The translations under genes were made by a program, and so were the position numbers. Below are positions 42,657 through 52,533 of a stretch of 64,000 nt of DNA, in pieces; the stretch's first letter is position 1; each line of letters opens with the position of its first letter. The notes under the pieces are model-generated. The model was not told where the DNA came from. It made no database searches and saw only the letters and a list, made by a program, of their open reading frames with translations. Source of the DNA: Streptomyces aureocirculatus (GTDB lineage Bacteria > Actinomycetota > Actinomycetes > Streptomycetales > Streptomycetaceae); assembly GCF_000720475.1 (NCBI RefSeq), contig NZ_JOAP01000004.1, positions 124,001-188,000 on the forward strand, given 5' to 3'.

Positions 42657-44113
42657 CCGCTCCCGGAACACCGGACGACACCGCGGAGACGGCCCCCGGG
42701 GAGCAGAAGTCGGAGTTCCGCAAGGAGATGGGTCCGTGGGCGAACTTCGCCCTCGGATTCACCTACCTCTCCCCAGTGGTGAGCACCTACACCCTCTTCG
42801 GCACGGCCCTCGCCGACGGCGGCCCGCCCATGATCTGGGCCTTCGTCATGGCGGGCTGCGGACAGTTCCTCGTCGCCCTTGTCTTCGGCGAGGTCGTCGC
42901 GCAGTACCCGGTCGCGGGCGGGGTCTATCCGTGGGCGCGGCGGCTGTGGGGCAAGCGCTGGGCGTGGATGACCGGGTGGGTCTACATGTGGGCGCTGCTC
43001 GTCACGATCACCAGCGTCGCGTACGGCGCGGGACCCTACATCGCGATCCTGCTCGGCTTCCGCCCCACCGTGCACACCACCGTCCTGTGCACGATCGCGT
43101 TGATCCTCATCTCGGTGCTCATCAACTACGCGGGCACGAAGGCCCTGTCGATGGCGGCGCTGATCGGTTTCAGCGCGGAACTGCTCGGCGCGCTCGTCGT
43201 CGGTGTCATCCTCCTGACCACCCACCGCTTCCACGGCCTCGGCGTGCTCTTCGACGACTTCGGCGCCGCAGGTGACGGGTCCTATCTGCCCGTCTTCCTC
43301 GGCGCGGCGATCATCGGCTTCTACCAGTACTACGGTTTCGAGGCCTGCGGGGACGTCGCCGAGGAGGTCAAGCATCCCGGCAAGGTGATCCCCAAGGCGA
43401 TGCGCCGCACCATCTACGTCGGCGGGGCAGCGGCGACGTTCACGTGCCTGACGCTGCTCCTCGCCGTCGTCGACTACCGGGCGGTGATCTCGGGGAAGGA
43501 CACCGACCCGGTGGTCAGGGTCCTCTTCGACGCCCTCGGCGAGGCGGGTGCGCGGACCGTGATGGCCGTGGTCCTCATCTCCTTCCTGTCCTGCACGATC
43601 AGTCTGCAGGCCGCGGCCGGGCGGCTGATCTACTCCTACGCCCGCGACGAGATGATCATCGGGCACCGGCTGCTGCGGAAGTTCTCCGCGGCGCGCGCGG
43701 TCCCCCCGTACGCCTTGCTCATCGCGGCGGTCCTGCCCGCCCTCATCGCCGTCGGTTCGCTGATCTCCACGGATGCCCTGACCAAGATCGTGTCCTTTGC
43801 GATCCTCGGTATCTACGCCGCCTTCCAGATGGTCGTCCTGGCGGCGCTGCGGGCCCGCCTCAAGGGCTGGAAGCCGAGCGGCGAGTACCGGCTCGGCCGC
43901 TGGGGCCTCCTGGTCAACGTCGGGGCACTCGTCTACGGGATCTTCGCCATCGTCAACATCGCCTGGCCCCGCACACCCGAAGCCGCCTGGTACGACAACT
44001 GGATCGTGCTGCTCAGCGGCGGCATCGTGGTGGTCGTGGGACTGGTGTACATGTTCACCACGCACCACTACGGACGCGGTGACGCCCCTTCGGGGAACGC
44101 CGTACCCGACTAG
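42653..44113 (+). CDS. APC-family amino acid/amine permease
   Basis: 486 residues with about 12 TM segments. TM1 region: WANFALGFTYLSPVVSTYTL; then VVAQYPVAGGVYPWARRLWG (family signature after TM2), YQYYGFEACGDVAEEVKHPG, and a C-terminal GGIVVVVGLVYMFTTHHYG. It is most like the AAT/ACT-type amino acid and choline/ethanolamine transporters. The GTG start overlaps the upstream stop (GTGA) and follows GGAGGGG, so it is translationally coupled to the choline oxidase gene and likely imports its substrate. Confidence 0.9.
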   Translation: MTAPGTPDDTAETAPGEQKSEFRKEMGPWANFALGFTYLSPVVSTYTLFGTALADGGPPMIWAFVMAGCGQFLVALVFGEVVAQYPVAGGVYPWARRLWGKRWAWMTGWVYMWALLVTITSVAYGAGPYIAILLGFRPTVHTTVLCTIALILISVLINYAGTKALSMAALIGFSAELLGALVVGVILLTTHRFHGLGVLFDDFGAAGDGSYLPVFLGAAIIGFYQYYGFEACGDVAEEVKHPGKVIPKAMRRTIYVGGAAATFTCLTLLLAVVDYRAVISGKDTDPVVRVLFDALGEAGARTVMAVVLISFLSCTISLQAAAGRLIYSYARDEMIIGHRLLRKFSAARAVPPYALLIAAVLPALIAVGSLISTDALTKIVSFAILGIYAAFQMVVLAALRARLKGWKPSGEYRLGRWGLLVNVGALVYGIFAIVNIAWPRTPEAAWYDNWIVLLSGGIVVVVGLVYMFTTHHYGRGDAPSGNAVPD

Positions 44114-44194
44114 GGCCAGGGGCGCCGTCGACGGTCTTTTGCCATGCTGCAAAAAAGTTCGCAGATTCGTCACGGCGGATGCGACCGTCGGGTC

Positions 44195-45073
<879 letters not shown>

Positions 45074-45160
45074 CGCTGCACCCGCGCTTGTCCCTGGTCT
45101 ACTGAGGGTCCACGACAAGGTGACGGTCCACGAGGCAGTGCGGGGAGAGGGCGGCGGCGG

Positions 45161-46078
45161 ATGGCGGAGGACAGGCTCGCGGCTTCCTACAGTGACGCCA
45201 ACGCGTTCTTCCGGCTGTTCCGGCACTTGGGCTGGGGCGACCTGGTGAACCTCGGGTACTACACCCTGCCGACCCTGCCGGCGCTCCTCGGCGGCCTTGC
45301 CTTCTTCCAGCGCCGCCTGGAGACGCGCAGCCTGGCGCTCCTCGGGGCCCGGCCGGGGCACCGGGTCCTCGACGCCTGCTGCGGCCGGGGGCACACCACC
45401 GCCCGACTGGGTGCGGCGGGCTGCGGCGCGGTCGGTGTGGACATCAGCGCCCAGCAGATCGCCCAGGCCCGCACGCGTTACGCACACGCAGCGAACACCG
45501 TTTTCGCCGTGGCCGACGTCACCGACCTCCCCCGGCAGGCCGACGGGGTGGCGGTGGCGGAAACGCCGTTCGACCGGGTGCACTGCCTCGAGGCGGGCTT
45601 CCACCTGTCCCCCGCGGGCCGACAGGCTCTGCTGACCGAGGCCTACCGGGTGCTGCGGCCCGGTGGCCGTTTCGTCCTGGTCGACTTCACCTGGGCCACC
45701 GCGGACCCGGAGGAGATCCGGCGGCTCGATCCGCGGGGCCTCGCGCGCGCCTCCTGGCAGATCGACGGGTTCGAGCCCCTGGAGCGCTACCTGACGAACG
45801 CCGCCCTTGCCGGGTTCCTCGTCCGGCGTTCGCTGGACTGGACCCGGCCGGTCGTCGAACGCTCCCTGCGCCTGGGGACCGTCCTCACCCACCTCGCGGC
45901 GTCCCGCACCGGCCGCCGACTGCTGTGCTTGCGCTGGCCCGGCCTGCGGGAGTTCACCGGAGCGGACTGGAGTCACACCGTCGACGTGCTGAGCGCCCAC
46001 CGATCAGTGGGGCGTGGCGTGCGCTACTCCGCGCTGGTGCTCGACAAGCCGGGCGGCCCGGGGAACGGCACGCCGTAG
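45161..46078 (+). CDS. SAM-dependent methyltransferase
   Basis: 305 residues. Motif I is VLDACCGRGHTTARLGAAGC, motif II GVDISAQQIAQART, motif IV FDRVHCLEAGFHLS, and AYRVLRPGGRFVLVDFTWAT. The N-terminal LVNLGYYTLPT resembles the NLGYW element of C- and N-methyltransferases acting on small lipophilic molecules (tocopherol/sterol/GPP methyltransferase class). Possible methyl acceptors are isoprenoids, amines or polyketides. It stands between a damaged hydrolase gene and the convergent FG-GAP gene and no partner is evident. Confidence 0.88.
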   Translation: MAEDRLAASYSDANAFFRLFRHLGWGDLVNLGYYTLPTLPALLGGLAFFQRRLETRSLALLGARPGHRVLDACCGRGHTTARLGAAGCGAVGVDISAQQIAQARTRYAHAANTVFAVADVTDLPRQADGVAVAETPFDRVHCLEAGFHLSPAGRQALLTEAYRVLRPGGRFVLVDFTWATADPEEIRRLDPRGLARASWQIDGFEPLERYLTNAALAGFLVRRSLDWTRPVVERSLRLGTVLTHLAASRTGRRLLCLRWPGLREFTGADWSHTVDVLSAHRSVGRGVRYSALVLDKPGGPGNGTP

Positions 46079-46119
46079 CCTCGGTCTCCCCAGCCGCGGG
46101 CGCCACCGTCGGCGCCCCG

Positions 46120-47871
46120 TCAGGAGCCGGGGAACGTCACATGGTCGCCGTACCAGGAACCCGGAGGCCGTTCCCAGGACCTCAACGGGCTGCCGAAGCC
46201 GCCCTCGGCCTTGCCGTGCAGCGTGAGCAGGGCCGCCACCCCGTTGTTCTCACCCTTGAAGAGGCCGATGTCCTGCCGTCCGTCACCGTCGTAGTCGCCG
46301 GAGACGATGTGGCTGTGCCGGAAGGTCCAGGTGCCGGCAGGTGCCTTCCAGGCCACCGCCGGGACCTCGAAGCCGCCCTGCGCGTTCGCCGCGAAGCGCC
46401 ACAGGGACACCGCCCCGTCCCCGTAGCCGTAGAACGCGACCACCTCGTCACGCCCGTCGCCGTCGTAGTCACCGGCCGTCAGCTTCGTCTCGTGGCCCCA
46501 CCAGTTGCCCGGCGGCCGGGACCAGGAGGTGTGCGGCGCCGAGAAGCCGCTGCCGTCCGTGCCGAGGAGGGTGGAGAAGGTCACCGAGCCGTCCCTGGTG
46601 CCCTTGAAGAGCAGGATGTCCTGCCGTCCGTCGGCGTTGTAGTCGCCCGAGACGAAGTGGCTCTCGTCGAAGTGCCAGGTGCCCTTCGGCGCGCTCCACT
46701 GGACGGTCGGGGTCAGGAAGCCGCCCTGGGCGGTGGTCTCGAAGCGCCACAGGGACACCGACCCGTCGGGGTAGCCGTAGAACGCGGCCAGTTCGTCGCG
46801 CCCGTCCCCGTCGTAGTCACCGGCTGTCAGCTTCGTCTGGCTGCCCCACCAGTTGCCCGGCGGACGCTCCCACGTCTTGACGGGCGGCGCGTACCCGCCG
46901 TCCTTGCGCCCAAGGAGGGTGAGCAGCGCGGCCGAGCCGTCGGCGGAACCCTTGAACAGGGCCGCGTCGCGGTAGCCGTCGCCGTTGAAATCGCCCGCGG
47001 CGAAGCCGCTCTCCCGCACGTTCCAGGTACCGGCGGGCGAGAGGTACGGGGTGCTCGGCACCTCGAAGCCGCCCGTCTGGTTCGTCGCGAACCTGAAGAG
47101 CGTCACGGCCCCGTCGTCGTACCCGTACAGAGCACTCAGGTCGTCCTGCCGGACCTCGTTGCCCGTACGGTCCGGACGCTGCCGGAAGGCGATGCCCTTC
47201 TGCTCCTCGCAGGCGGCCAGGACGATCGGGGCACCGCTGCGGGTGGCGGCGTGCTCCACCTCCAGGCAGGGCGCCGCCAGCGGCAGGGTGGACCGGATCC
47301 ACGCGTGCTCCTCCCCACTGTCCAGCAGGAAGTTCACCCCGGGGTGGCCCGCACAGCCCCACTGCTCGACCCGTGGCCCCGCGGGCCTGCCCGGCACCGT
47401 CCGGGTCTCCACCGCCAGGCACTTGCCGCTGTGGGCGTTCACCAGCAGGACCGCGCCACCGCCCGCGGACGAGGACCGCACCAGCCACCGCGCCCCGGGC
47501 TGACCGGCACAGTCGCCCTGCTGGACGGGCGCGCCGTCGGCCGACGAGGAGTCGGCGACCTCCACGCACTTACCGCTGCCTACGTTGAGGATATTGACCG
47601 GGGTGTCCACGCCGCGCGGGTCGGGCGCTGAGGTGCGGGGTGCGGCGGCTCCCACGGATGCGGCTCCCACGGATGCGGCACCCGTGGACGCGGTTCCTGC
47701 GGACGCGGCCCCTGCGAACGAGGCCTCTGCGGACGCGGCGGCCGGTGCCGGAACCGTGGCGAGCATCGGCAGCACGCCCAGCGCCAGGGCCGCGCACCAG
47801 CGCCGCAGAGCTCTGCTCCCGGACGCACGCCCGGCTCCCGTTACCGACGCTCTTCGACGACCGGCCCTCAT
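46120..47871 (-). CDS. Large secreted protein with ricin-like and FG-GAP repeat domains
   Basis: 583 residues. Signal peptide: WCAALALGVLPMLATVPAPA; then an Ala/Gly/Ser-rich linker of repeated ASVGAA units. Residues ~85-225 form a beta-trefoil-like region (NILNVGSGKCVEVADSSSAD, VNAHSGKCLAVE, CLEVEHAATRSGAP) with the QxW-like W/F residues of ricin lectins. Residues ~235-580 contain about seven FG-GAP/VCBS repeats (AAGDFNGDGYRDAALF, TAGDYDGDGRDELAAFYG, VSGDYNADGRQDILLF, and so on) of a beta-propeller with Ca-binding DxDxDG motifs. It shares this layout with the 53773 gene. An extracellular binding role, perhaps to polysaccharide, is likely; no enzyme motif is seen. Confidence 0.85.
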   Translation of the reverse strand: MRAGRRRASVTGAGRASGSRALRRWCAALALGVLPMLATVPAPAAASAEASFAGAASAGTASTGAASVGAASVGAAAPRTSAPDPRGVDTPVNILNVGSGKCVEVADSSSADGAPVQQGDCAGQPGARWLVRSSSAGGGAVLLVNAHSGKCLAVETRTVPGRPAGPRVEQWGCAGHPGVNFLLDSGEEHAWIRSTLPLAAPCLEVEHAATRSGAPIVLAACEEQKGIAFRQRPDRTGNEVRQDDLSALYGYDDGAVTLFRFATNQTGGFEVPSTPYLSPAGTWNVRESGFAAGDFNGDGYRDAALFKGSADGSAALLTLLGRKDGGYAPPVKTWERPPGNWWGSQTKLTAGDYDGDGRDELAAFYGYPDGSVSLWRFETTAQGGFLTPTVQWSAPKGTWHFDESHFVSGDYNADGRQDILLFKGTRDGSVTFSTLLGTDGSGFSAPHTSWSRPPGNWWGHETKLTAGDYDGDGRDEVVAFYGYGDGAVSLWRFAANAQGGFEVPAVAWKAPAGTWTFRHSHIVSGDYDGDGRQDIGLFKGENNGVAALLTLHGKAEGGFGSPLRSWERPPGSWYGDHVTFPGS

Positions 47872-47968
47872 GACAACCCGCCCCCTCTTTCCCGCTCGGG
47901 CTCTTTCCCGCTCCAACTGCACAGCGACGGCCGACCCTGGCACTCGTCACTGACGGGCGGCTGACACG

Positions 47969-48080
47969 TCAGCCCGGGAGCAGGTGCGACACGAGGCTGC
48001 CGGTCCATGCGGGGATGAGGGGGAGGTCGGTGAAGACGGCGCGGTAGTAGAGGGGGGCGAGCACGGCGTCCGTGGTGTGT
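47969..48080 (-). pseudogene. C-terminal remnant of a TetR-family regulator gene
   Basis: Minus-strand frame ending at the stop complementary to 47969-47971 reads EHTTDAVLAPLYYRAVFTDL, PLIPAWTGSLVSHLLPG. This is the typical last helix region of TetR regulators (VLAPLYYRAVF...P....W...LVDHLL). Nothing upstream of ~48080 continues it; there the plus-strand NRPS carrier domain begins. The gene has lost its DNA-binding part. Confidence 0.7.
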
Positions 48081-48084
48081 TCGC

Positions 48085-51000
48085 GTGTGGTCCGAGGTCC
48101 TCGGGCAGAAGAACGTCGGTGTCCACGACGACTACTACGCGCTCGGCGGCGACTCCCTCCTGGCCATCAGGATCCAGGCACGAGCCGCCCGGCTCGGCGT
48201 CCACTTCGCCCCGAACGACCTCGTCCAGAACCCGACCGTGGCCGCCCTGGCGGCGCACTGCACCGACGGACCGCGCGAACCGGCCCCGGACCTGACACCG
48301 TTCGCCCTGGTGTCCGAGGAGATACGGGACTCGCTGCTGCGGGCGGGGGACGTCGAGGACGCCTTCCCCCTGACCCGCCTCCAGCTCGGCCTCATCTACC
48401 ACAGCGCGGCCCAGGAAGGGTCCGCCGTCTACCACGACGTCTTCCACTACTCCTTCCGGCTGCCCTGGTCCGAGCCCGCCTTCAGGTCGGCGTTCGACCG
48501 GCTGGTGGCCCGGCACCCCGCACTGCGCTCGTCGATCGACATCGGCGGGCACGTGGAACCGCTCCAGGTCGTCCAACGGCAGGTGACAGGAGGCCTGGCC
48601 GTCGTCGACCAGCGCGGCATGGCGGAGGCGGAGGCGGACGCCGCCATCGACGCGTACATCGAGCGACGGCGCCACCACAGCTACGACTTGTCGACGGCGC
48701 CGCTCTGTCACTTGCGCGTCCACGTCCGCGAGGACACCGTGGAGCTGGTGCTCGGCTTTCACCATGCGCTGCTCGACGGCGGCAGCGTGGCGAGCCTGCT
48801 GCGCGAACTCCTCGACGAGCATCTGCGCGCCCTGGGCGAGCCCACGGGCCCGGCGCCCGCCGACCCGCCGCCCTCACCCGCCCACCACGTACTGGCCGAA
48901 CGCGCGGCACTGGAGTCGCAGGACGACCGGCGCCACTGGAAGGAACGCCTCGACGGTGCGCGCGGTGTGCGTCTCGACGGCTTCCGGTCCGCCGCACCGG
49001 TGACCGGCCCCGCCGGTTTCGTCAGCCACCGGACCGCCCTGTCGACCGGTCTCGAACACCGCGTCGCCGCCTTCTCGCGCGAGCACGCCGTCCCCGTGAA
49101 GTCGGTGCTCTTCGCCGCGCACTGCCTGACGCTGCGGCTGGTCTGCGGACAGCTCGATCTGACCACGGGTCTGCTCACCCACGGCCGTCCGGAGCGCGCC
49201 GACGGAGACCGCGCCGCCGGGCTCTTCGTCAACACCATCCCCGTCCGGATGAACGACACCGCCGACACCTGGCTCTCCGTGGTCCGCGAGGCCCACCGCG
49301 AGGAGCGGCGCGGCCATCCGCACCGCCGCTATCCGCTCAGCGCCATCCAGGAGGACTCACCGCGGGTGCCCGCCGTGCGGACCGCGTTCAACTACGTCAA
49401 CTTCCACATCCTCGCGCCCGTACTCCACCATCCCTCCGTCGAACTGCGGTCGGTACGCACCTTCGAGGAGACCGACTTCCAGCTCCTCGTCAACGCCGTC
49501 ACCGACCCCGGCGACGGCGGTCTGTGGCTGCGGATCGACGGGGACGGCCGTACCTTCACCACCGAGCAGGCCGAGTTGGTGGCCCGCGCCTACACCGAGA
49601 TCCTCACCCGCGTCCTCGACCACCCGGACGACCCCGCCGACCTCGGCTTCCTCGCCACTACGGGCGCTCTCGCCGCCACCGGTGCTGTCACTACCACCGG
49701 TGCTCTCGCCACCACCGGTGCTCTCGCCGCACCGGTGACCGACGCCGCCGACGCGTCCGAGACGCCCGGGACGCCTGTGGACGTCGTACGCCTCTTCGCG
49801 CGGCAGGCCGCCCGTACGCCGGACGCCGTCGCCCTGGTGCAGGACACCCGGCGGTGGACCTACGGGGACCTCGACCGGGCGGCGGACCGGATCGCCGGGC
49901 GGCTGCTCGGCCTCGGCGCCGGGCCGGGCGCCCGCGTCGGCATCGCCATGGACCGCGCCCCGGAGACGGTGGCGGTGATCCTGGCGGTCGCCAGGGCGGG
50001 CGCCGCCTGTGTGCCACTGGACACCGGCTACCCGGCGGAGCGGATCGCCGCGATGCTGACACAGGCGCGGCCGGTCCTCGTGGTGGCGCACCGCTCCCAT
50101 GCCCAACTGGTCGGCGACCTGGCGGAACTTCTGCTCGCGGAGGATCTCGTGCCGTCGCGGGACAGCTCACCCGCCGGGCCCGCGATCCCCGGAGCGGAGG
50201 CGCCCGGGGTGGAGGTCCCTGGAGGGGCGGTCCCTGGCGCGGACACGCGCAGGGCGGACGTTCCCGGGGTGCACGTTCCCGGAGCGCATCCGGACAGCAC
50301 CGCCTACATCCTGTTCACCTCCGGCTCCACCGGCCGCCCCAAGGGCGTGGTGATGCCCCACCGTTCGCTCGCCGCCCTGGTGGACTGGCAGAACCGCAGG
50401 CCCACCGGCGCGGCCGGTGGCACCACGGTGAGTCACGCGCCGCTCAGCTTCGACGTCTCGTTCCAGGAGATCTTCTCCACGCTCTGCTCCGGCGGCACCC
50501 TCGTCCTCGTCACCGAGGCCGAACGGCGCGACATGCCGGCCCTGCTGCGCCTCCTCGACCGGCACGGCGTCGAGCGGATCTTCCTGCCCTACGTCGCCCT
50601 CCAGCAGTTCGCCGAGGCGGCGTGCGCGCTCGGCCCGGTGCCCCGGCGGCTGCGGACGCTGGTGTCCTCGGGCGAGCAACTGCGCGTGAGTGAGGAGATC
50701 CGCCGCCTGTGCGCCCTGCTGCCGGACGTGGTCCTGGAGAACCAGTACGGCCCGACCGAGACGCACGTCGTCACCAGCTTCACCATGACCGGCGACCCGG
50801 CCGCCTTCCCGCCGCTGCCGCCGATCGGCACGCCCGTCGACGGCGCGGAGGTCCATGTCCTCGACGACGCGATGCGACCGGTACCGGTCCGTGTCAAGGG
50901 GGAGATCCACCTCGGTGGCACCTGCCTGGCCGACGGTTACACCCGAGCGCCCGAGCTGACCGCCGAACGGTTCGTCCCGCATCAGGGCGGCGGCGGACGA

Positions 51001-52533
51001 CGCCTGTACCGGACCGGCGACCTCGGATACCGCCTGCCGGGCGGCGACATCGTCTACGCCGGGCGCGCCGACAGCCAGGTCAAGGTACGCGGCTTCCGTG
51101 TCGAGCCCGCCGAGGTCGAACTGGCCGTCGCCCGCCACGCCGCACCCGGTTCCGGCATCCGCGAGGTCGCGGTGGTGGACCGGCGGCGGGGCACCGACTC
51201 CGTCCTCGCCGCGTTCCTGGTGGGCGACGGTGACCTGACCGACCTCGCGGGGCTCAAGGACCAACTGCGGGCGGCCCTGCCGGAGCATCTGGTGCCCTCC
51301 CACTTCCAGTGGCTGCCCCGTATGCCGCTCACGTCCAGCGGCAAGCGGGACGACGCCGCGCTGCGCCGGACCGAGCTGACGGCGGCGGCTCCCCGGGGCG
51401 GTGTCGCGCCACGTGACGCGTACGAGCGGACACTGGTGGAGGCGTTCGCCGAACTCCTCGGCGTACCCGCGCCGGGCGTGCACGACAGTCTCTTCGACCT
51501 GGGCGGCACCTCGATCACCGCCATGCGTCTCGTCATGCTGATCGAACAGCGCCTCGATGCCCGCCTGCCGCTGGCCGCTCTCGTCGCGGCCCCCACGCCC
51601 GCCGCCATCGCGGAGCGCCTGCGCCCGACGGCCACCGTGCCCGACTCCCGCGACGTGCTTGTGCCGTTCCGCCGGGAGGGCGAACGGCCGCCGGTCTTCT
51701 TCGTCCACCCCCTGGGCGGCAATGTGCTCTGCTATCTGACGCTGGCCCGCCACCTCCCCGCCGACCAGCCCTTCTACGGAATCCAGGCGGCAGGGTTCGA
51801 TCCGGACACCGAGCCGCACCGCTCGATCCCGGAGATGGCAGCCGCGTACGTCGAAGCCGTTCGGCGGGTGCGGCCGCACGGGCCGTACGTCATCGGCGGC
51901 TGGTCGTTCGGCGGCTTCGTCGCCTTCGAGATGGCGCGGCTGCTCCGCCGGGCGGGACAGGAGGTGCTGCCCCCGTTCCTCCTCGACACGGTCGCGCTCA
52001 GCCCGGACGCGCCCCGGGACCTGAGTGACGCGTCCCTGTTCCACTTCTTCTTCTGGGAACTGCTGTGGGCCGACGGCGGCAGCGAACTCCGCGTCGAGGA
52101 ACTCTCCCGCGAAGTGGGTTCCGAGGAAGAGGTGTTCCGGCGCGTGGCCGAGATCGCCGAAAGGAACGGGATCCTGCCGCCCGGCGACTCCCACGACGCG
52201 GTGCGCCGCCTCTACGACGTCTTCCGGGCGAACTACCAGGCGCTGATGGACGAGCGCGGCGGAGTCGACGACCAGGACCTCATCCTGCTGCACGCCCAGG
52301 GCGCCCTGCCGGACGTGCTCAAACCCCTGCACGAGGGAGCGGGCTCCCTGCACGGCGACCCCACCAGCGGCTGGCGGACCAGGACGACCGGGAACATCGA
52401 GGTCATCGACGTCCCCGGTGACCATCTCCAGGTCGTGGAGAAGCCGTACGTGAAGTACGTGGCGGAGCAGATCACCCACCTGGTGCCGGCGAACCCGCCG
52501 GGCACCGGACACGGACCCCGAGGAGAGCGGTGA
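48085..52533 (+). CDS. Nonribosomal peptide synthetase PCP-C-A-PCP-TE, 5'-truncated
   Basis: 1482 codons that begin abruptly inside a carrier domain (VWSEVLGQKNVGVHDDYYAL, GGDSLLAIR with Ser ~24), so at least part of the first PCP and any upstream A domain are missing. C domain (~85-510): PLTRLQLGLIYHSA and FHHALLDGGS (HHxxxDG). A domain (~565-1060): FTSGSTGRPKGVVMPH, LSFDVSFQEIF, NQYGPTETH, GRADSQVKVRGFRVEP. PCP: FDLGGTSITAMR. TE: GGWSFGGFVAFEM (Ser) and PGDHLQVVEKP (His). The pocket residues read as D V Q F V S Q V V K, which begins like Pro-type codes (DVQ) but does not match well. No ribosome site precedes the GTG, so expression is doubtful. Its stop overlaps the next gene. Confidence 0.85.
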   Translation: MWSEVLGQKNVGVHDDYYALGGDSLLAIRIQARAARLGVHFAPNDLVQNPTVAALAAHCTDGPREPAPDLTPFALVSEEIRDSLLRAGDVEDAFPLTRLQLGLIYHSAAQEGSAVYHDVFHYSFRLPWSEPAFRSAFDRLVARHPALRSSIDIGGHVEPLQVVQRQVTGGLAVVDQRGMAEAEADAAIDAYIERRRHHSYDLSTAPLCHLRVHVREDTVELVLGFHHALLDGGSVASLLRELLDEHLRALGEPTGPAPADPPPSPAHHVLAERAALESQDDRRHWKERLDGARGVRLDGFRSAAPVTGPAGFVSHRTALSTGLEHRVAAFSREHAVPVKSVLFAAHCLTLRLVCGQLDLTTGLLTHGRPERADGDRAAGLFVNTIPVRMNDTADTWLSVVREAHREERRGHPHRRYPLSAIQEDSPRVPAVRTAFNYVNFHILAPVLHHPSVELRSVRTFEETDFQLLVNAVTDPGDGGLWLRIDGDGRTFTTEQAELVARAYTEILTRVLDHPDDPADLGFLATTGALAATGAVTTTGALATTGALAAPVTDAADASETPGTPVDVVRLFARQAARTPDAVALVQDTRRWTYGDLDRAADRIAGRLLGLGAGPGARVGIAMDRAPETVAVILAVARAGAACVPLDTGYPAERIAAMLTQARPVLVVAHRSHAQLVGDLAELLLAEDLVPSRDSSPAGPAIPGAEAPGVEVPGGAVPGADTRRADVPGVHVPGAHPDSTAYILFTSGSTGRPKGVVMPHRSLAALVDWQNRRPTGAAGGTTVSHAPLSFDVSFQEIFSTLCSGGTLVLVTEAERRDMPALLRLLDRHGVERIFLPYVALQQFAEAACALGPVPRRLRTLVSSGEQLRVSEEIRRLCALLPDVVLENQYGPTETHVVTSFTMTGDPAAFPPLPPIGTPVDGAEVHVLDDAMRPVPVRVKGEIHLGGTCLADGYTRAPELTAERFVPHQGGGGRRLYRTGDLGYRLPGGDIVYAGRADSQVKVRGFRVEPAEVELAVARHAAPGSGIREVAVVDRRRGTDSVLAAFLVGDGDLTDLAGLKDQLRAALPEHLVPSHFQWLPRMPLTSSGKRDDAALRRTELTAAAPRGGVAPRDAYERTLVEAFAELLGVPAPGVHDSLFDLGGTSITAMRLVMLIEQRLDARLPLAALVAAPTPAAIAERLRPTATVPDSRDVLVPFRREGERPPVFFVHPLGGNVLCYLTLARHLPADQPFYGIQAAGFDPDTEPHRSIPEMAAAYVEAVRRVRPHGPYVIGGWSFGGFVAFEMARLLRRAGQEVLPPFLLDTVALSPDAPRDLSDASLFHFFFWELLWADGGSELRVEELSREVGSEEEVFRRVAEIAERNGILPPGDSHDAVRRLYDVFRANYQALMDERGGVDDQDLILLHAQGALPDVLKPLHEGAGSLHGDPTSGWRTRTTGNIEVIDVPGDHLQVVEKPYVKYVAEQITHLVPANPPGTGHGPRGER

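Noticed and set aside
39366..42671. A 1101-codon open frame on the minus strand across the betaine operon
   Set aside because: It spans two well-supported plus-strand genes and their gap, contains no recognisable domain, and is low-complexity in Gly, Arg and Val.
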